Positions 10,606 to 20,542 of a stretch of 64,000 bases of DNA are shown one piece after another. Every line of letters begins with the position of its first letter. Positions within the stretch are counted from its first letter, which is position 1. Origin of the DNA: Ignavibacteria bacterium (GTDB taxonomy: Bacteria; Bacteroidota; Ignavibacteria; Kapaibacteriales; UBA961); contig JADJXV010000028.1 of NCBI GenBank assembly GCA_016720145.1, positions 186,001 through 250,000 of the forward strand, written 5' to 3'. The notes below the pieces were generated by a model. It searched no databases, was not told the origin of the DNA, and was given only the letters and a program-made list of their open reading frames with translations. The position numbers and the translations under genes were made by a program.

Positions 10606-12150
10606 CTATCGTAATATAGTAATGGTTTTCGATGCAACTCTATCGCCGTAGTACACTTTTAGCATATAAACGCCTATTGCAAGATGTTCTGTATTGATTG
10701 TAAAACTTCTGCCGACAATGTTGTAACTACCTACAGAAGAACCATATAAATTATAGATATCTACCTTGCAATCTGTTGTATCTTTATTAAACTCTACGAC
10801 TATGTAGTCGCTGGCTGGGTTCGGATAGATGTGCACTTCTGATATATCTATTTCTGGTAGTTTAGGTTGTACGATAGTATCGGTAGTCGGCCTATTGTTC
10901 CACTTGGCAAAACCCTCTGTTTCTTTATCTCCGGCAATGCCGAAATTTCCACCTATATAAACATCTCCGTCGTAGTATGTTATACATGAAACATTATAAA
11001 CATCTCTAATTCCGCTACCCATAGTATTCCATTCTGTTCCACTCCACATTATTATACTATGCCGCTTGAATGAGGTCAAGTCATCCCCAATACCATATTT
11101 GAAATCACCGGCGATATAGACTTGTCCATACGCATCTACATCTTGAACTAGATCCTCATAATATATTTTATTAAATGCCCACTTATCTCCACCTAAAAGC
11201 TTCCATTTACCATCTACAAATCCTAAGTAGTATGTTCCGTATATATGCTTGGTAGAATCACTTGGTGAAAAATAACTATAACTTCCTATGAAATAGTAAT
11301 TCTTCTTTGAGTCAATACCAACACTAAAACCTCCTCTTACTCCAAGATTGGTAATCTCCCATTTATACTGCTTAAATATTCTCTCCAATTCGTCACCATC
11401 CCATTTGGTTACACCAAGATTGACAATTTTCTTTGAAGTATCTACACTACTACTAAAGCTATAAATTATACCGTCATGAAAAATAGCAGATAAATAATTA
11501 AATCTATCATCATTAACGTAACCATTTCCATCCCAAATTACAAAATTACTTGAGAGTTCTTTATCTCCAGAGTGGCTATATCTTCCATTAATAAACACTA
11601 ATCCTTTGTATGCTGTAATTTCATCGATCATATTCACAACATTCGGATGATCAGGATCCCAAAGTCCGTCACCCATTGGATACCAACCTTTAGTTTTTAT
11701 ATTATATCGCACTACATTACGTGCAGGGATTTGTTTAGGACCTGCAGTTTCAAAGTATCCACCTATATAGATATTATCTCCATCTACCGAAAACGTCGAT
11801 AGGTATCCACCGACATCGATGTCGCACACTATACTCCATCCGTCTTTTTTTGTATAGCGTCCGATTGCTGCATATCCCGACGCTGCTTCTTGTCCCATGA
11901 CATAGAGTGCTCCGTCGCAGACTTTCATCTGATACGGAGAATTCATAAGACCACCGGATAAGCTGGAAACATCCTTCCAAAATATGTCATCAGGATGAGT
12001 TGTTAGGATTGTAGGTAGTTGCAGTTTGTATGTTTTTTGTTTTGCATAGTACTCCGGTGGAAAGACTTGCTTTTCCCGTGCTGAAGAAGATACAGTCAGT
12101 ATTGGAATTACTATAGCAACGAGAAAGAATTTAAATATGTTGCTCTTCAT
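10606..12150 (-). CDS. Secreted Kelch-like propeller protein with T9SS sorting domain
   Basis: 514 residues, intact. A signal peptide (about residues 1-24, ending VSSSA) precedes repeated units of the type (V/I)YIGGxFxxAG followed by a W-(D/N)G-based strand, typical of the many secreted propellers in this phylum. The C-terminus, from IYPNPASDYIVVEF through VDIYNLYG to GVYMLKVYYG, is a T9SS type A sorting domain. No catalytic motif is visible, so probably adhesive or structural at the cell surface. It is monocistronic; the start ATG follows a leader containing AGAAAC rather than a strong ribosome binding site. Confidence 0.85.
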   Translation of the reverse strand: MKSNIFKFFLVAIVIPILTVSSSAREKQVFPPEYYAKQKTYKLQLPTILTTHPDDIFWKDVSSLSGGLMNSPYQMKVCDGALYVMGQEAASGYAAIGRYTKKDGWSIVCDIDVGGYLSTFSVDGDNIYIGGYFETAGPKQIPARNVVRYNIKTKGWYPMGDGLWDPDHPNVVNMIDEITAYKGLVFINGRYSHSGDKELSSNFVIWDGNGYVNDDRFNYLSAIFHDGIIYSFSSSVDTSKKIVNLGVTKWDGDELERIFKQYKWEITNLGVRGGFSVGIDSKKNYYFIGSYSYFSPSDSTKHIYGTYYLGFVDGKWKLLGGDKWAFNKIYYEDLVQDVDAYGQVYIAGDFKYGIGDDLTSFKRHSIIMWSGTEWNTMGSGIRDVYNVSCITYYDGDVYIGGNFGIAGDKETEGFAKWNNRPTTDTIVQPKLPEIDISEVHIYPNPASDYIVVEFNKDTTDCKVDIYNLYGSSVGSYNIVGRSFTINTEHLAIGVYMLKVYYGDRVASKTITILR

Positions 12151-12350
12151 AAGTTTCTGCTCTTTGATTTAAAATTTGAAAAATTTTTGCAGCTTTGGAT
12201 TGGCTTCTCTTGTGTCCGTAGTTGAATTACTTAGAAAAAGATTAATACACCACAAAAGTTTTTGTGAAAGAACCGGTGTGGTTGAGTGTAACTTACGGGA
12301 TTGCAAGTTAATTACCAAAGAATATCTACAGAAAAACACCGATAGCCGCG

Positions 12351-12388
12351 AAAAAATAAAATAGCCCGTGAAATTCTTCACGGGCTAT
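12351..12388 (-). terminator. Intrinsic terminator, reverse strand
   Basis: Perfect hairpin ATAGCCCGTGAA / TTCACGGGCTAT (12361-12388). On the reverse strand it is followed by a T-rich run (12351-12360). It lies about 265 bases past the end of the TonB-type gene, beyond the repeat block. Confidence 0.8.
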
Positions 12389-12420
12389 GGATTATTTGTA
12401 ATTACAATTGTTTGTAGGGG

Positions 12421-12516
12421 TGGTTTTGGCTGAAGCCGTTTTCCCGGTTTCCTCTCCCTCCAGCTGAAGCTGGAGTCTAGTCAGGAAGAGCTTATTTCAT
12501 CAGAATGAAATTGCGC
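12421..12516. repeat. Family C repeat: chain of short palindromes
   Basis: Contains GGCTGAAGCC, CCAGCTGAAGCTGG and ATTTCATCAGAATGAAAT in that order, joined by GAGTCTAGTCAGGA. A close copy is at 20311-20411 and a partial one at 22083-22147. Confidence 0.8.
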
Positions 12517-12573
12517 GTCTCACCTCTTTTGACTAGCGTCAACTTTAGTTGGATGGTGTATGTCAAAAAAAAA

Positions 12574-12648
12574 GACCTGACAGGTTTTCTTCAACCTGTC
12601 AGGTCTTACCCAAAAACCGAGGGCATCGCGAGGACGCGATACTCTCGG
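12574..12648. repeat. B-A double-hairpin module next to the TonB-type gene
   Basis: Hairpin B at 12574-12605 (perfect 12-base stem GACCTGACAGGT) followed by hairpin A at 12617-12648 (CCGAG/CTCGG outside, ATCGCG/CGCGAT inside). It ends seven bases before the stop codon of the reverse-strand gene at 12655, so it forms that gene's 3' end. Confidence 0.85.
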
Positions 12649-12654
12649 GAGAAT

Positions 12655-15075
12655 CTACCCTCCCGTATTCCCCTTTACACTCGTCTTTTCCTGGTTGTGC
12701 TGTTCGAGATTCACATTGCTTTTGCCGAAAGCGTAGCTGATATTAAGCGAGAAAAAACGGCTGAGCGGCTTGGAGTCTGATGAAAGGGTGAAGCCCGTAC
12801 CGGCATTGACACGTTCTCTGCGCTGCATGTCGAATGGGTCGGCTGCGGTGAAGTTGAGCGTAAGCGCATTGTCGAACATCTTATAAATCGCGCTGAAATT
12901 AGTCGAAATGAACGAGAGCGAACGCATTCCGCCATTCGTAAATGGTGAAGTGTAGCGAGTGTTTGCGCTGAGAGTGAGGTCTTTGATAACTTCATAACTT
13001 ATTGCCCCATTTCCACTTCCGTAGGTTGAATTTGTCGTGAAATCACTCGAATTTGTGCCACCGAGATTCGAAAAATTCTGGATGTCGAAGTTCATCCGTG
13101 CTGAGAAACCGTTGCGTGATCGGTAGTTGTACGAACCGTTCAATCCAATACTTCGTGAACCATTAAAATTAGTATAAGAACTCGTCATAATATCACCAAT
13201 AAGCTGCGTATTATACTGCACTTCATCAGCAGTGCGCTTGAAATACGGCGCAATTGACAACGTATGGCTACCCAAAAATGCACTCAAATTCAATTCTGCT
13301 GTATGGGTAAATTCTGGCCTTATATCAGGATTACCAACGAATTGACTCGTCGCTGTCTCGCGATTGACCCGAGGATTGAGCAACCCTACCCACGGCAATG
13401 AGATACTGCGATTATAGCTCGCGGTGAGTCGATACTCCGGTGAAATTACCCACGAAAATGACGCACTCGGGAAGAGATTCGGATAGGAACGATCGATTTG
13501 GATACCACTGAAATCAGCGCCAATCGAGGCATGTTCATAGCGCGCACCAACTTGAGCAGAAATCGACTCCGTAATCTGATATCCAAGATTTGCATACAAT
13601 GCGTAAAGTGCATTGTGAGAAGTGATGGAAAGTGTTTGTGCGGTGTCAGTTGCGTACGAATTAGTAAAGAAATTATAACGCATTGTATTCACATCATTTG
13701 GATGATTTTCGGCTTCGATTTTGTGACCAAGCTCTATCGTCCATTCTTTGCTCGGCGAATATGAATAGTCGAGTCTGAGATTATAGGCAGGATTGCTCTC
13801 ATCCTTTCTAACAGTTTGGCGAAGTGAGTTTGTCATATCGAGTTCGGCACTTGGCGATAGCAAATCGCTTTCTTTGAAATCATCACTTGAATTACTCCAA
13901 TTCGAATGATTCAAATCCAAGCTAATCGAATGATTTTCGGCAAATTGATGCTTGTATAATACAGAAAAATTCATCCAAGAATTACTATTGTCACTGGCAG
14001 ACGAGTCGTGAAGCTGTTGAAGTATAACGAGATCGCTGCTTCGGCGTGAACCGATACCGGATGTATTGTACGTACCACTGCCAAAGTGAAACGAACTCGA
14101 CAGAGAAAGTACATCTTTCGGTGTGAGAGTGATATCAACTTGTGGATTTATATAATAGGACAGCCAATTCGAAGAGGTTGTAATAATTTTATTGAGGAAT
14201 TTTTCGGAAGGATTGAGGGAATTGATACGTTCATAATCGGTGACATTTTCGTTGTAGTAGCGGTAGGTGCCGAAGTTGAGCGAACTCGCAATACTCGAGT
14301 CTTGGTAGTACAATGTGCCCCCAATTCCACGCTGCCGTATCGTCGATCCATTCGCATACACATTCCCACCGGCAAAGTCTGCAAGTCCTTTGTCCATCAC
14401 TATGTTAATTATTCCACCATTAAATTTCGCATCAAATTTTGCTCCCGGCGCTGTTCGGACTTCGATCGCTTTGATATTCATCGAGGGTAATTGTTGGAGC
14501 ATTTTATTGCGCTGTTCAGCATCCATTTTCAGTGGTCGGTCATTGATCATAATTACCACATTATCATCACCGCGCAACTTCACAGCTCCATTCTCATCTA
14601 CTTGAATTGCAGGGATTTGGTCGAGCACTTCACTTACAGTATTGGCGATAATATTGGGATTATCCTGCACGGTATAAACACTTTTTTCAGGACGAATTTC
14701 AGTGTATTCCCGCCAACCGAGAATTTCTACATCTTCGGTGATTATCGAAGATTCTTTGAGTGTAATTGTTTTGAGATCGATATTTTCACGGCTCGTTTGA
14801 AGGGGAATATGCTTCATCGCATAGCCAATGCGCTGTAATGAAAGCAGATAATTCTTCGGTGGTACATCAAAAGCAAATGCTCCTTGACCATTGGACATCA
14901 CACCTTTGACAAGCGCGCTGTCGGGTAATGATCGGAGCATAACGCGTACACTTTTGAGCGGCTTGCGCGTGGAGTCATCAGCTATGGAACCGGTGATACG
15001 GATATTCTGAGCGGAAAGGGATGAGAAGGCGGAAAAGACAAAAAGCAGGGCGATTGCAATTGAATAAAATGACAT
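12655..15075 (-). CDS. TonB-dependent receptor-type outer membrane beta-barrel protein
   Basis: 806 residues, intact. Signal peptide ending SSLSAQ, an N-terminal carboxypeptidase-regulatory-like domain (residues ~25-105, ITGSIADDSTRKPL), a plug region with DNPNIIANTVSEVLDQIPAI and GDDNVVIMINDRPL, and a C-terminal barrel with many alternating aromatic strands of the outer-membrane-receptor type. These proteins import siderophores, vitamins or oligosaccharides using TonB; the substrate here cannot be read from sequence. The end (GKSNVNLEQHNQEKTSVKG) lacks the usual terminal aromatic residue, so the last strand may end earlier with a short periplasmic tail. Monocistronic. Confidence 0.88.
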   Translation of the reverse strand: MSFYSIAIALLFVFSAFSSLSAQNIRITGSIADDSTRKPLKSVRVMLRSLPDSALVKGVMSNGQGAFAFDVPPKNYLLSLQRIGYAMKHIPLQTSRENIDLKTITLKESSIITEDVEILGWREYTEIRPEKSVYTVQDNPNIIANTVSEVLDQIPAIQVDENGAVKLRGDDNVVIMINDRPLKMDAEQRNKMLQQLPSMNIKAIEVRTAPGAKFDAKFNGGIINIVMDKGLADFAGGNVYANGSTIRQRGIGGTLYYQDSSIASSLNFGTYRYYNENVTDYERINSLNPSEKFLNKIITTSSNWLSYYINPQVDITLTPKDVLSLSSSFHFGSGTYNTSGIGSRRSSDLVILQQLHDSSASDNSNSWMNFSVLYKHQFAENHSISLDLNHSNWSNSSDDFKESDLLSPSAELDMTNSLRQTVRKDESNPAYNLRLDYSYSPSKEWTIELGHKIEAENHPNDVNTMRYNFFTNSYATDTAQTLSITSHNALYALYANLGYQITESISAQVGARYEHASIGADFSGIQIDRSYPNLFPSASFSWVISPEYRLTASYNRSISLPWVGLLNPRVNRETATSQFVGNPDIRPEFTHTAELNLSAFLGSHTLSIAPYFKRTADEVQYNTQLIGDIMTSSYTNFNGSRSIGLNGSYNYRSRNGFSARMNFDIQNFSNLGGTNSSDFTTNSTYGSGNGAISYEVIKDLTLSANTRYTSPFTNGGMRSLSFISTNFSAIYKMFDNALTLNFTAADPFDMQRRERVNAGTGFTLSSDSKPLSRFFSLNISYAFGKSNVNLEQHNQEKTSVKGNTGG

Positions 15076-15394
15076 AACATGTTAGAAAATTTATAGATAT
15101 GAACAATTGATATGTTCGGAAACGCGGGCTACGGCGCATGAAAAATAGAGTTTCACCATTAACATATTTTAGGATTTCGGTTTTGATTGTGGCGTACCGG
15201 AACGCAGATGAAGCTGAATCTTTATGATTAACACTAAGAAGTGAGAATATGATTTCTCCAATTACAGGTATCAATGCATCAACTTGATAATTATCAAGTT
15301 TGTACGATTCTAAAAACGTATCACATTTTCTTTAGCCGCAAAATAGTAATTTGCAGTCGATTAATCATATTTCTCAATTATTAATACTTTTGTT
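15076..15394. other. Divergent intergenic region, nothing specific seen
   Basis: 319 bases between two divergent genes; it must hold both promoters. TAGTAATTTGC at about 15343-15353 resembles the TAnnTTTG box for the forward gene. No hairpin repeats were seen. Confidence 0.4.
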
Positions 15395-16581
15395 ATGAAA
15401 AAAATGCTTCTTTTTACCCTCGGTATAATCTTGCTTCTAGCCACCGAAATTCTTCGCGTGTATTATATTATGCCATTCCCCGGTAGTCAGCAGTCAGAAA
15501 CAATTACCTCGCCTATTGGATCCATTCCTATATTTGGCTTATCCGAATTGTAGGAATTGGAATTATTGCCTATCCTGTTTATTCGCTCTTTAAATTACCC
15601 AAAATGATGGGTGCTAAAATTACGACCGTCGTGTGTTTATTGCTCTATGCAGGAATTTTCTACTTGTTTAATTTCAAGATGTTGGCTGAGAAAATGTTCA
15701 TACAGCCGGAAACGAAAATCATGCTCGCAGCTGCTGAAAATAAAGTTCCGACCGAAACAATCATCATCGGCGTAGTCCTCAATGGCGAAGCAAGAGCTTA
15801 TCCTCTAGAGTATATTGGGTATCATCATCAAGTGCGTGATACTGTCGGTGGCGAACCAGTCATGGTAACGTATTGTACTGTATGCCGTTCGGGAAGAGTG
15901 TGGAGCACTATGGTCAATGGAATAAACGAACAGTTCCGCCTCGTGGGAATGGATCATTTCAATGCGATGTTCGAGGATGCAACCACCGGAAGCTGGTGGC
16001 GACAAGTGAATGGTGAGGCAATTACCGGTGATCTCAAAGGCACCATGCTCCGTGAATTCCCTGCAGAACAAACCACCCTAGCAGAATGGATGGAGCAATA
16101 TCCGAAAACTCTTGTGATGCAACCGGATACAAAATTCTCCGATCGATATCAAGCTCTTGATGGGTATGCGCGGGGTAAAATGAGAAGCAAGCTCACCGGT
16201 ACAAATGCCGAATCATGGCAGCCAAAGTCATGGGTAATAGGAATTGAGGAAGGGAAATCATCCAAAGCGTATGATTGGAATAACCTATTGAAATCAAAAA
16301 TAATTAACGACACACTCGCCGGAAAACCGATCGCGATAATTATCAGTGCCGACAGCATTTCCTTCCGCGCTTTCAGTAGAATGGTAGGTAATAATGTACT
16401 GACGTTTACGGCTCAGCCGGACGGGACATTCCAAGATAACGAAACGCTGTCAGTGTGGAATGCGTTTGGCGGATGTACGGAGGGAACTCTCATAGGTACA
16501 CGACTTACACCAATACAGGCGTATCAGGAGTTCTGGCATTCATGGCAGACCTTCCACCCGGCGACGACGCAATACAAGTAA
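15395..16581 (+). CDS. DUF3179 domain protein with N-terminal membrane helices, frameshifted
   Basis: From ATG 15395 the protein has an N-terminal TM helix (MLLFTLGIILLLATEI), then after the frame break two more (WLIRIVGIGIIAYPVYSL and TTVVCLLLYAGIFYLF), and a C-terminal DUF3179 domain with the conserved VTYCTVCRSGRVW motif and the later FGGCTEGT. The function of DUF3179 is not established; the CxxC motif could bind metal or be redox-active. The frame is lost around 15505-15510 where one base is missing before AYWIHSYIW; the downstream ORF alone would start at 15604. Without the loss the gene is about 396 codons. Confidence 0.8.
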
Positions 16582-16623
16582 TCGGAATATTTCATCAAAC
16601 AAGTATGAATCTTCAAAACATAG

Positions 16624-16643
16624 CCCACGGTTTTAACCGTGCG
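16624..16643. repeat. Short hairpin after the DUF3179 gene
   Basis: CCCACGGTT / AACCGTG palindrome with almost no loop, about 40 bases past the stop codon. It has no T-run, so it is a hairpin element rather than a clear terminator. Confidence 0.55.
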
Positions 16644-16691
16644 GTAATGAGGTTGTAACCATGTAATGAATCTTAATTTTACAAATCAATT

Positions 16692-17927
16692 ATGAAAAAA
16701 ACTATTCTCTCGCTTATTCTGACATTCCTCACTATCTTGACTACCACGACTGCCCAATACGCATGGAAGCCAACAGCATCTCTTCCGGCGATCGGACGCC
16801 ATCATTCGGCCGTGTTTGCGATTGGTGATTATTTGTACTTGCTTACTGGGGCGAGTTCGGACCATCAACAACAGTATAAAGATATGTGGCGTTATGATAT
16901 TGCTGCTAATTCCTGGAAACAGCTCAAGGATTTCCCGGGTGAAGCGCGATCATATTCAGCAGCATTTGCGATCAATGGAAAGGGATATTTTGGGCTTGGT
17001 TTTAATTTTAAAGAAAAAGCCGATTCTAATTTCACCGATTGGTGGGAATACACTCCCGAAACAGACTCGTGGGCACCAAAAGCTACTTTTCCGGGTGAGG
17101 GGAGAGGACATCCTGCGTTTTTTGTTCTCAAAAATGAGGGGTATATCGGCTGTGGTGACGGCGCTACCGGCGACTACAAAGACTTCTATAAGTATAATCC
17201 AATAAACAATGTATGGACGCGAGTTGCTGACTTTGGCGGTGTTGCGAATCATCATCCTGCTTTCTTTACCATCGATACACTGGCGTATGTGTGTACGGGT
17301 CATGACCGAGAAGTGCAAGTGATGCTGAACACGAACTATCAGTACAATCCAACAACGGACAAATGGACAAAAAAAGCGGACTTACCTGCTATCGGGAGGG
17401 TAGGTTCGATAGGGTTTGCAATTAACGGCACCGGCTTTATCGGTTGTGGGTTTGATGAAGTAAGCACCGGTGAATTCTACAATGATTTCTACGCCTATAA
17501 TCCAATCAGCGATTCGTGGACGACGATGCCGAATTTCCCGGATTCGAATGGAAGTTTTGCAGCGATTTCCGCCGTCGTCGGCAATACCGCCTACGCCGGA
17601 ACGGGATTGAATGTTAAAAATATTTCGAATAGCTATTGGTTTACATTCAAGCTTGGTTCATCCTCTGTGATTGCTGATAATTCTGACAATTCTCAGCAAA
17701 TCTCCATCACGCCTTCACCCGTAAACGACATTCTCAGCATGCAATGGGACGGGAATTATGATACTTTTGAATTGCGTAATGCCATCGGGCAACTCGTGTA
17801 TTCACAATCGGTTGCTGGTCAAAGTGTGTTGCGTTTGTCAACCTCAGGATTAGCTCCCGGTGTCTATTCGGCGCGACTAACTGGCAGCACGAGTACTGTG
17901 ATGTCAATGGTGGTGATTGCGAGGTAA
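16692..17927 (+). CDS. Secreted Kelch-repeat protein with T9SS sorting domain
   Basis: 411 residues, intact. Signal peptide MKKTILSLILTFLTILTTTTA, then six Kelch motifs spaced ~50 residues apart (for example GRHHSAVFAIGDYLYLLTG, then W-x-Y-D-x-x-x-N-S-W). The Kelch tryptophans (NSWKQL, DSWAPK, NVWTRV, DKWTKK, DSWTTM) are clear. The last ~75 residues are a T9SS domain (ITPSPVNDILSMQW, FELRNAIGQLVYS, GLAPGVYSARL). A five- to six-bladed propeller exposed outside the cell is expected; the partner is unknown. Convergent with the next gene across a hairpin-repeat block. Confidence 0.88.
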   Translation: MKKTILSLILTFLTILTTTTAQYAWKPTASLPAIGRHHSAVFAIGDYLYLLTGASSDHQQQYKDMWRYDIAANSWKQLKDFPGEARSYSAAFAINGKGYFGLGFNFKEKADSNFTDWWEYTPETDSWAPKATFPGEGRGHPAFFVLKNEGYIGCGDGATGDYKDFYKYNPINNVWTRVADFGGVANHHPAFFTIDTLAYVCTGHDREVQVMLNTNYQYNPTTDKWTKKADLPAIGRVGSIGFAINGTGFIGCGFDEVSTGEFYNDFYAYNPISDSWTTMPNFPDSNGSFAAISAVVGNTAYAGTGLNVKNISNSYWFTFKLGSSSVIADNSDNSQQISITPSPVNDILSMQWDGNYDTFELRNAIGQLVYSQSVAGQSVLRLSTSGLAPGVYSARLTGSTSTVMSMVVIAR

Positions 17928-17963
17928 ATGAATGTATGTTTGGTTCTGGGATATAAACCGAGA

Positions 17964-18200
17964 CCCCTACACTGAGAGCATCACTCGGAAGTGATACCCT
18001 CAGAAGAAAAAAAAGACCTGACAGGTTTTCTTGAACCTGCCCATACACTGAGGGCATCACTCGGAAGTGATACTCTCAGAAGACAAAAAAAGACCTGATA
18101 GGTTTTCTTGAACCTACCCATACACTGAGGGCATCACTCGGAAGTGATACTCTCAGAAGACAAAAAAAGACCTGACAGGTTTTCTTCAACCTGTCAGGTC
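17964..18200. repeat. Triplicated 77-base A-B hairpin module
   Basis: Three tandem units (starting about 17964, 18040 and 18117) each contain hairpin A (CTGAG/CTCAG outside, ATCACT/AGTGAT inside), an A-run, then hairpin B. In units 1 and 2 the right arm of B is cut to GAACCT; only unit 3 has the full B hairpin (18169-18200). The block lies between convergent genes and can serve as a two-way terminator. Confidence 0.88.
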
Positions 18201-18204
18201 TTAC

Positions 18205-18233
18205 CTAAATTAACCATTAACCATTAACCATTA
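18205..18233. repeat. attaacc heptamer array at the end of the next gene
   Basis: Three and a half copies of ATTAACC, ending three bases from the stop codon of the reverse-strand gene. Same sequence as one arm of the insertion in the cyclase gene at 2919-3002. Confidence 0.75.
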
Positions 18234-18235
18234 TT

Positions 18236-19907
18236 TTACCTGCTCACCACAATCGACTTCGTAATCATCCCAGTAGGAGTCCGCATCTGCACAAAGTAGA
18301 TTCCACTCGCCAAGTCATCAACATCCACCTCAACCTTACCACTTACGACTAATGACTTACGACTGACTTCTACCCCCAAGCTGTTCATGATTTTGACAGA
18401 TGTGATATTGTCTGCGCCCCTGATCGTGAAGCTTGTGTTTGTGGGATTGGGGTAGAGGGCGATGCCGTCGGTGGCTTCCGATTGCTCTTCGACACTTGTT
18501 GGAGGTGCGAGGAAGGGCGGGAGTCCGTTTTCGTTGAAGACGCCCCAGAAGCCTTGAATGCCGTGTTCCCCTTTGATTTCATGAAACCAAATATTCTCAT
18601 CATTGTCCACTCCAACCTAATTGATATCATTTCCCGGAAGTGGAGAATTTTTGCATCGTATAAGATGTCCATGATGTATTGTCGAACTTTACAATTCCTG
18701 CAGCAGTGGTGAATGAATTCTGGTGACCGCAAGTTGAAATCCACTTATTACCTTTCTTATCTATCGCAACTGAATTAACATAATTTCTTGCACCTAATGG
18801 GCTGTTTTTATTGTCAAACAGTGTCCATGCTGTACCGTCAAACTTAGCCAACCCTATCATAGTTCCATTCTCTCCAATCCCATTATCTATAGTATCTCTG
18901 CTTAATCCCATCCATACATCACCGTTTGATTCGACGGCAAATACCCGCGCATAGGGAGCGGGCATACCGGAATTTTCAGGCGTGAAACGTTTCCATTCTT
19001 TGCCGTCGTATTTGACGAGTCCTTTTGATGTGCCTATCCACATTATAGAACCCGAGACGACAATACTTGAGATCAAATCATTTCCCATTACTGAATTAGT
19101 GTTGCCTGAATTAAGAACGACCCAATCCTTACCTTCAAAACGAGCAAGCCCATTTCTTGTTCCTGTCCAAATAGTACCGGTTGATCTATCCATTGCCAAC
19201 GCCAAAGCGTGATTATCAGGAAGTGAAGAATTATAAGCTGTATAGACTGTTTTGTTAGTACCATCCAAATTATAGCGTACGACACCTAACCAAGAATCTG
19301 CTACCCATACTTTATTTTTAAGATCAATTACAATAGGTAGTTGAGTCGGGCCGTAAGCTGGAGTGTATCTGTTTCCCCATTCTTCGATAGGAGTGTCTTT
19401 ATTTTGTTTTTGGTTGTTAAACCAATAGTATCCTTCAGAGTCCTGCAGAATAAATCTAGGAGTCTTGTACGTTAAAGACTCTTCAATCTTTACAAATCGC
19501 CACTGAGATCGAGTATCAGGAATAACCCGCACATAGCATGTAGCTGCCGATGGAAATGATTCATCATTCGTAGCTGTGATTTCAAATGAATACACTCCAC
19601 CTTTTGTAAAGAGCTTTGAAGTCGTCACTGTAAGTTTCACACCCGTATAAGGCACATTAACAATCGAATTTGTCAGTGCTACGCTACTGCTTTGCATCTG
19701 CGGAGAGCCGACTTTCAAGTCTATAAAAATAGAAGCATCAAAGCCATTGAATGCTGTAATGTTGATAGTAAATACAGCAGTTTCGCCGACATTGATACTA
19801 ATAGTATCATTCTCGGGCTTGAGCGTGAAGTTTTTTTGCTTGGCTGTTGTTTTGGCAAAGCCAAAGAGCGCGGTAGTAAGCAACACGATTGATAGAAGAG
19901 TTTTCAT
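18236..19907 (-). pseudogene. Two-component-regulator-type propeller with T9SS domain, disrupted
   Basis: Signal peptide (MKTLLSIVLLTTALFGFA), an N-terminal immunoglobulin-like region (residues ~30-125), propeller blades of the regulator-propeller type (GTIWTGTRNGLARFEGKDW, IMWIGTSKGLVKYDGKEW, KKGNKWISTCG), and a T9SS C-terminal domain (YPNPTNTSFTI, NSLGVEVSRKS, DLASGIYFVQM). The frame breaks between 18617 and 18660: one base missing before DAKNSPLPGNDIN, one in an A5 run at about 18650, then an in-frame TAG at 18617-18619. The two open parts are 18627-19907 and 18236-18610. The segment SRKSLVVSGK in the sorting domain is encoded by a short direct repeat (about 18335-18365). Secreted protein if intact; three lesions in 45 bases are more than in most neighbours. 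Confidence 0.8.
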
Positions 19908-19915
19908 GATAGCTC

Positions 19916-20045
19916 CTATTTGATAATAATGAATTTTTTGGATGCAATGACTTTACCGCTAACGGTAATGGAATAGACAAAGACACCTGTGTAGAGGTCT
20001 TTGGCTGAGATGATGAGTTGACCGTGGATGCATAGCTCGGAATGT
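19916..20045 (-). pseudogene. C-terminal remnant of a T9SS cargo gene
   Basis: Reading the reverse strand up to TAG at 19916-19918 gives GQLIISAKDLYTGVFVYSI followed by TVSGKVIASKKFIIIK, the last two strands of a T9SS sorting domain. Upstream the match is lost within about 40 bases. The remnant stops eight bases before the start of the propeller gene, so it looks like the tail of a former upstream gene in tandem, left after deletion. Confidence 0.6.
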
Positions 20046-20310
20046 ACGAACATGCTATAAATATTTGCCATTCAGTCTCCAGAAAAAGATTATAAAATCC
20101 GGTGTGTTCGGCGTTGTAGTTCAGCTATCAAGGAGCGAGGCGCTACAGGTGTTTCGTGAAAAACAAGTGTGTGGAATTCAACTTACAATAATATATGCAC
20201 GTTGCCAAAGATTACTTATTCAAAATGGTGTCAATTATAAATTTAATAATTATTTTCCTTAAAAATCATCAAACAGTATTCATTTACTAGATGTTATACT
20301 CTTTTGGAAT

Positions 20311-20411
20311 GGTTGATTTGGCTAAAGCCAAATTCATGGCTCGACGTGTTCCTCCAGCTGAAGCTGGAGTCTAGTCAGGAGGAGCTAATTTCATCAGAAT
20401 GAAATTGCGCT
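20311..20411. repeat. Family C repeat, second copy
   Basis: TTTGGCTAAAGCCAAA, then CCAGCTGAAGCTGG, GAGTCTAGTCAGGA and ATTTCATCAGAATGAAAT: same order as at 12421-12516. The first palindrome differs from that copy, but both arms changed together. Confidence 0.8.
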
Positions 20412-20421
20412 GCTGATTCTT

Positions 20422-20519
20422 CCGAGAGTATCGCTTCGGAGCGATGCCCTCGGTTTTTGGTCAAGGCATGAACATCAGACGTGGAAACCGAGAGCATCGC
20501 TCCGAAGCGATACTCTCGG
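20422..20519. repeat. Two A hairpins in opposite orientation
   Basis: 20422-20453 is the reverse complement of the usual A orientation; 20488-20519 is in standard orientation and leads into hairpin B. Both have the inner stem ATCGCT/AGCGAT, a third variant of the stem. Confidence 0.8.
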
Positions 20520-20542
20520 GAAGAAAAAAAGACCTGACAGGT

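Larger units (their letters stand above)
20046..20530. other. Repeat-filled intergenic region upstream of the IS
   Basis: Holds a family C repeat (20311-20411) and two A hairpins in opposite orientation (20422-20453 and 20488-20519). The first 260 bases have no feature I recognise. Confidence 0.6.

Noticed and set aside
14086..14490. 134-residue ORF opposite the TonB-type gene
   Set aside because: Shadow of the reverse-strand barrel gene; no family signal and codon pattern mirrors the real frame.
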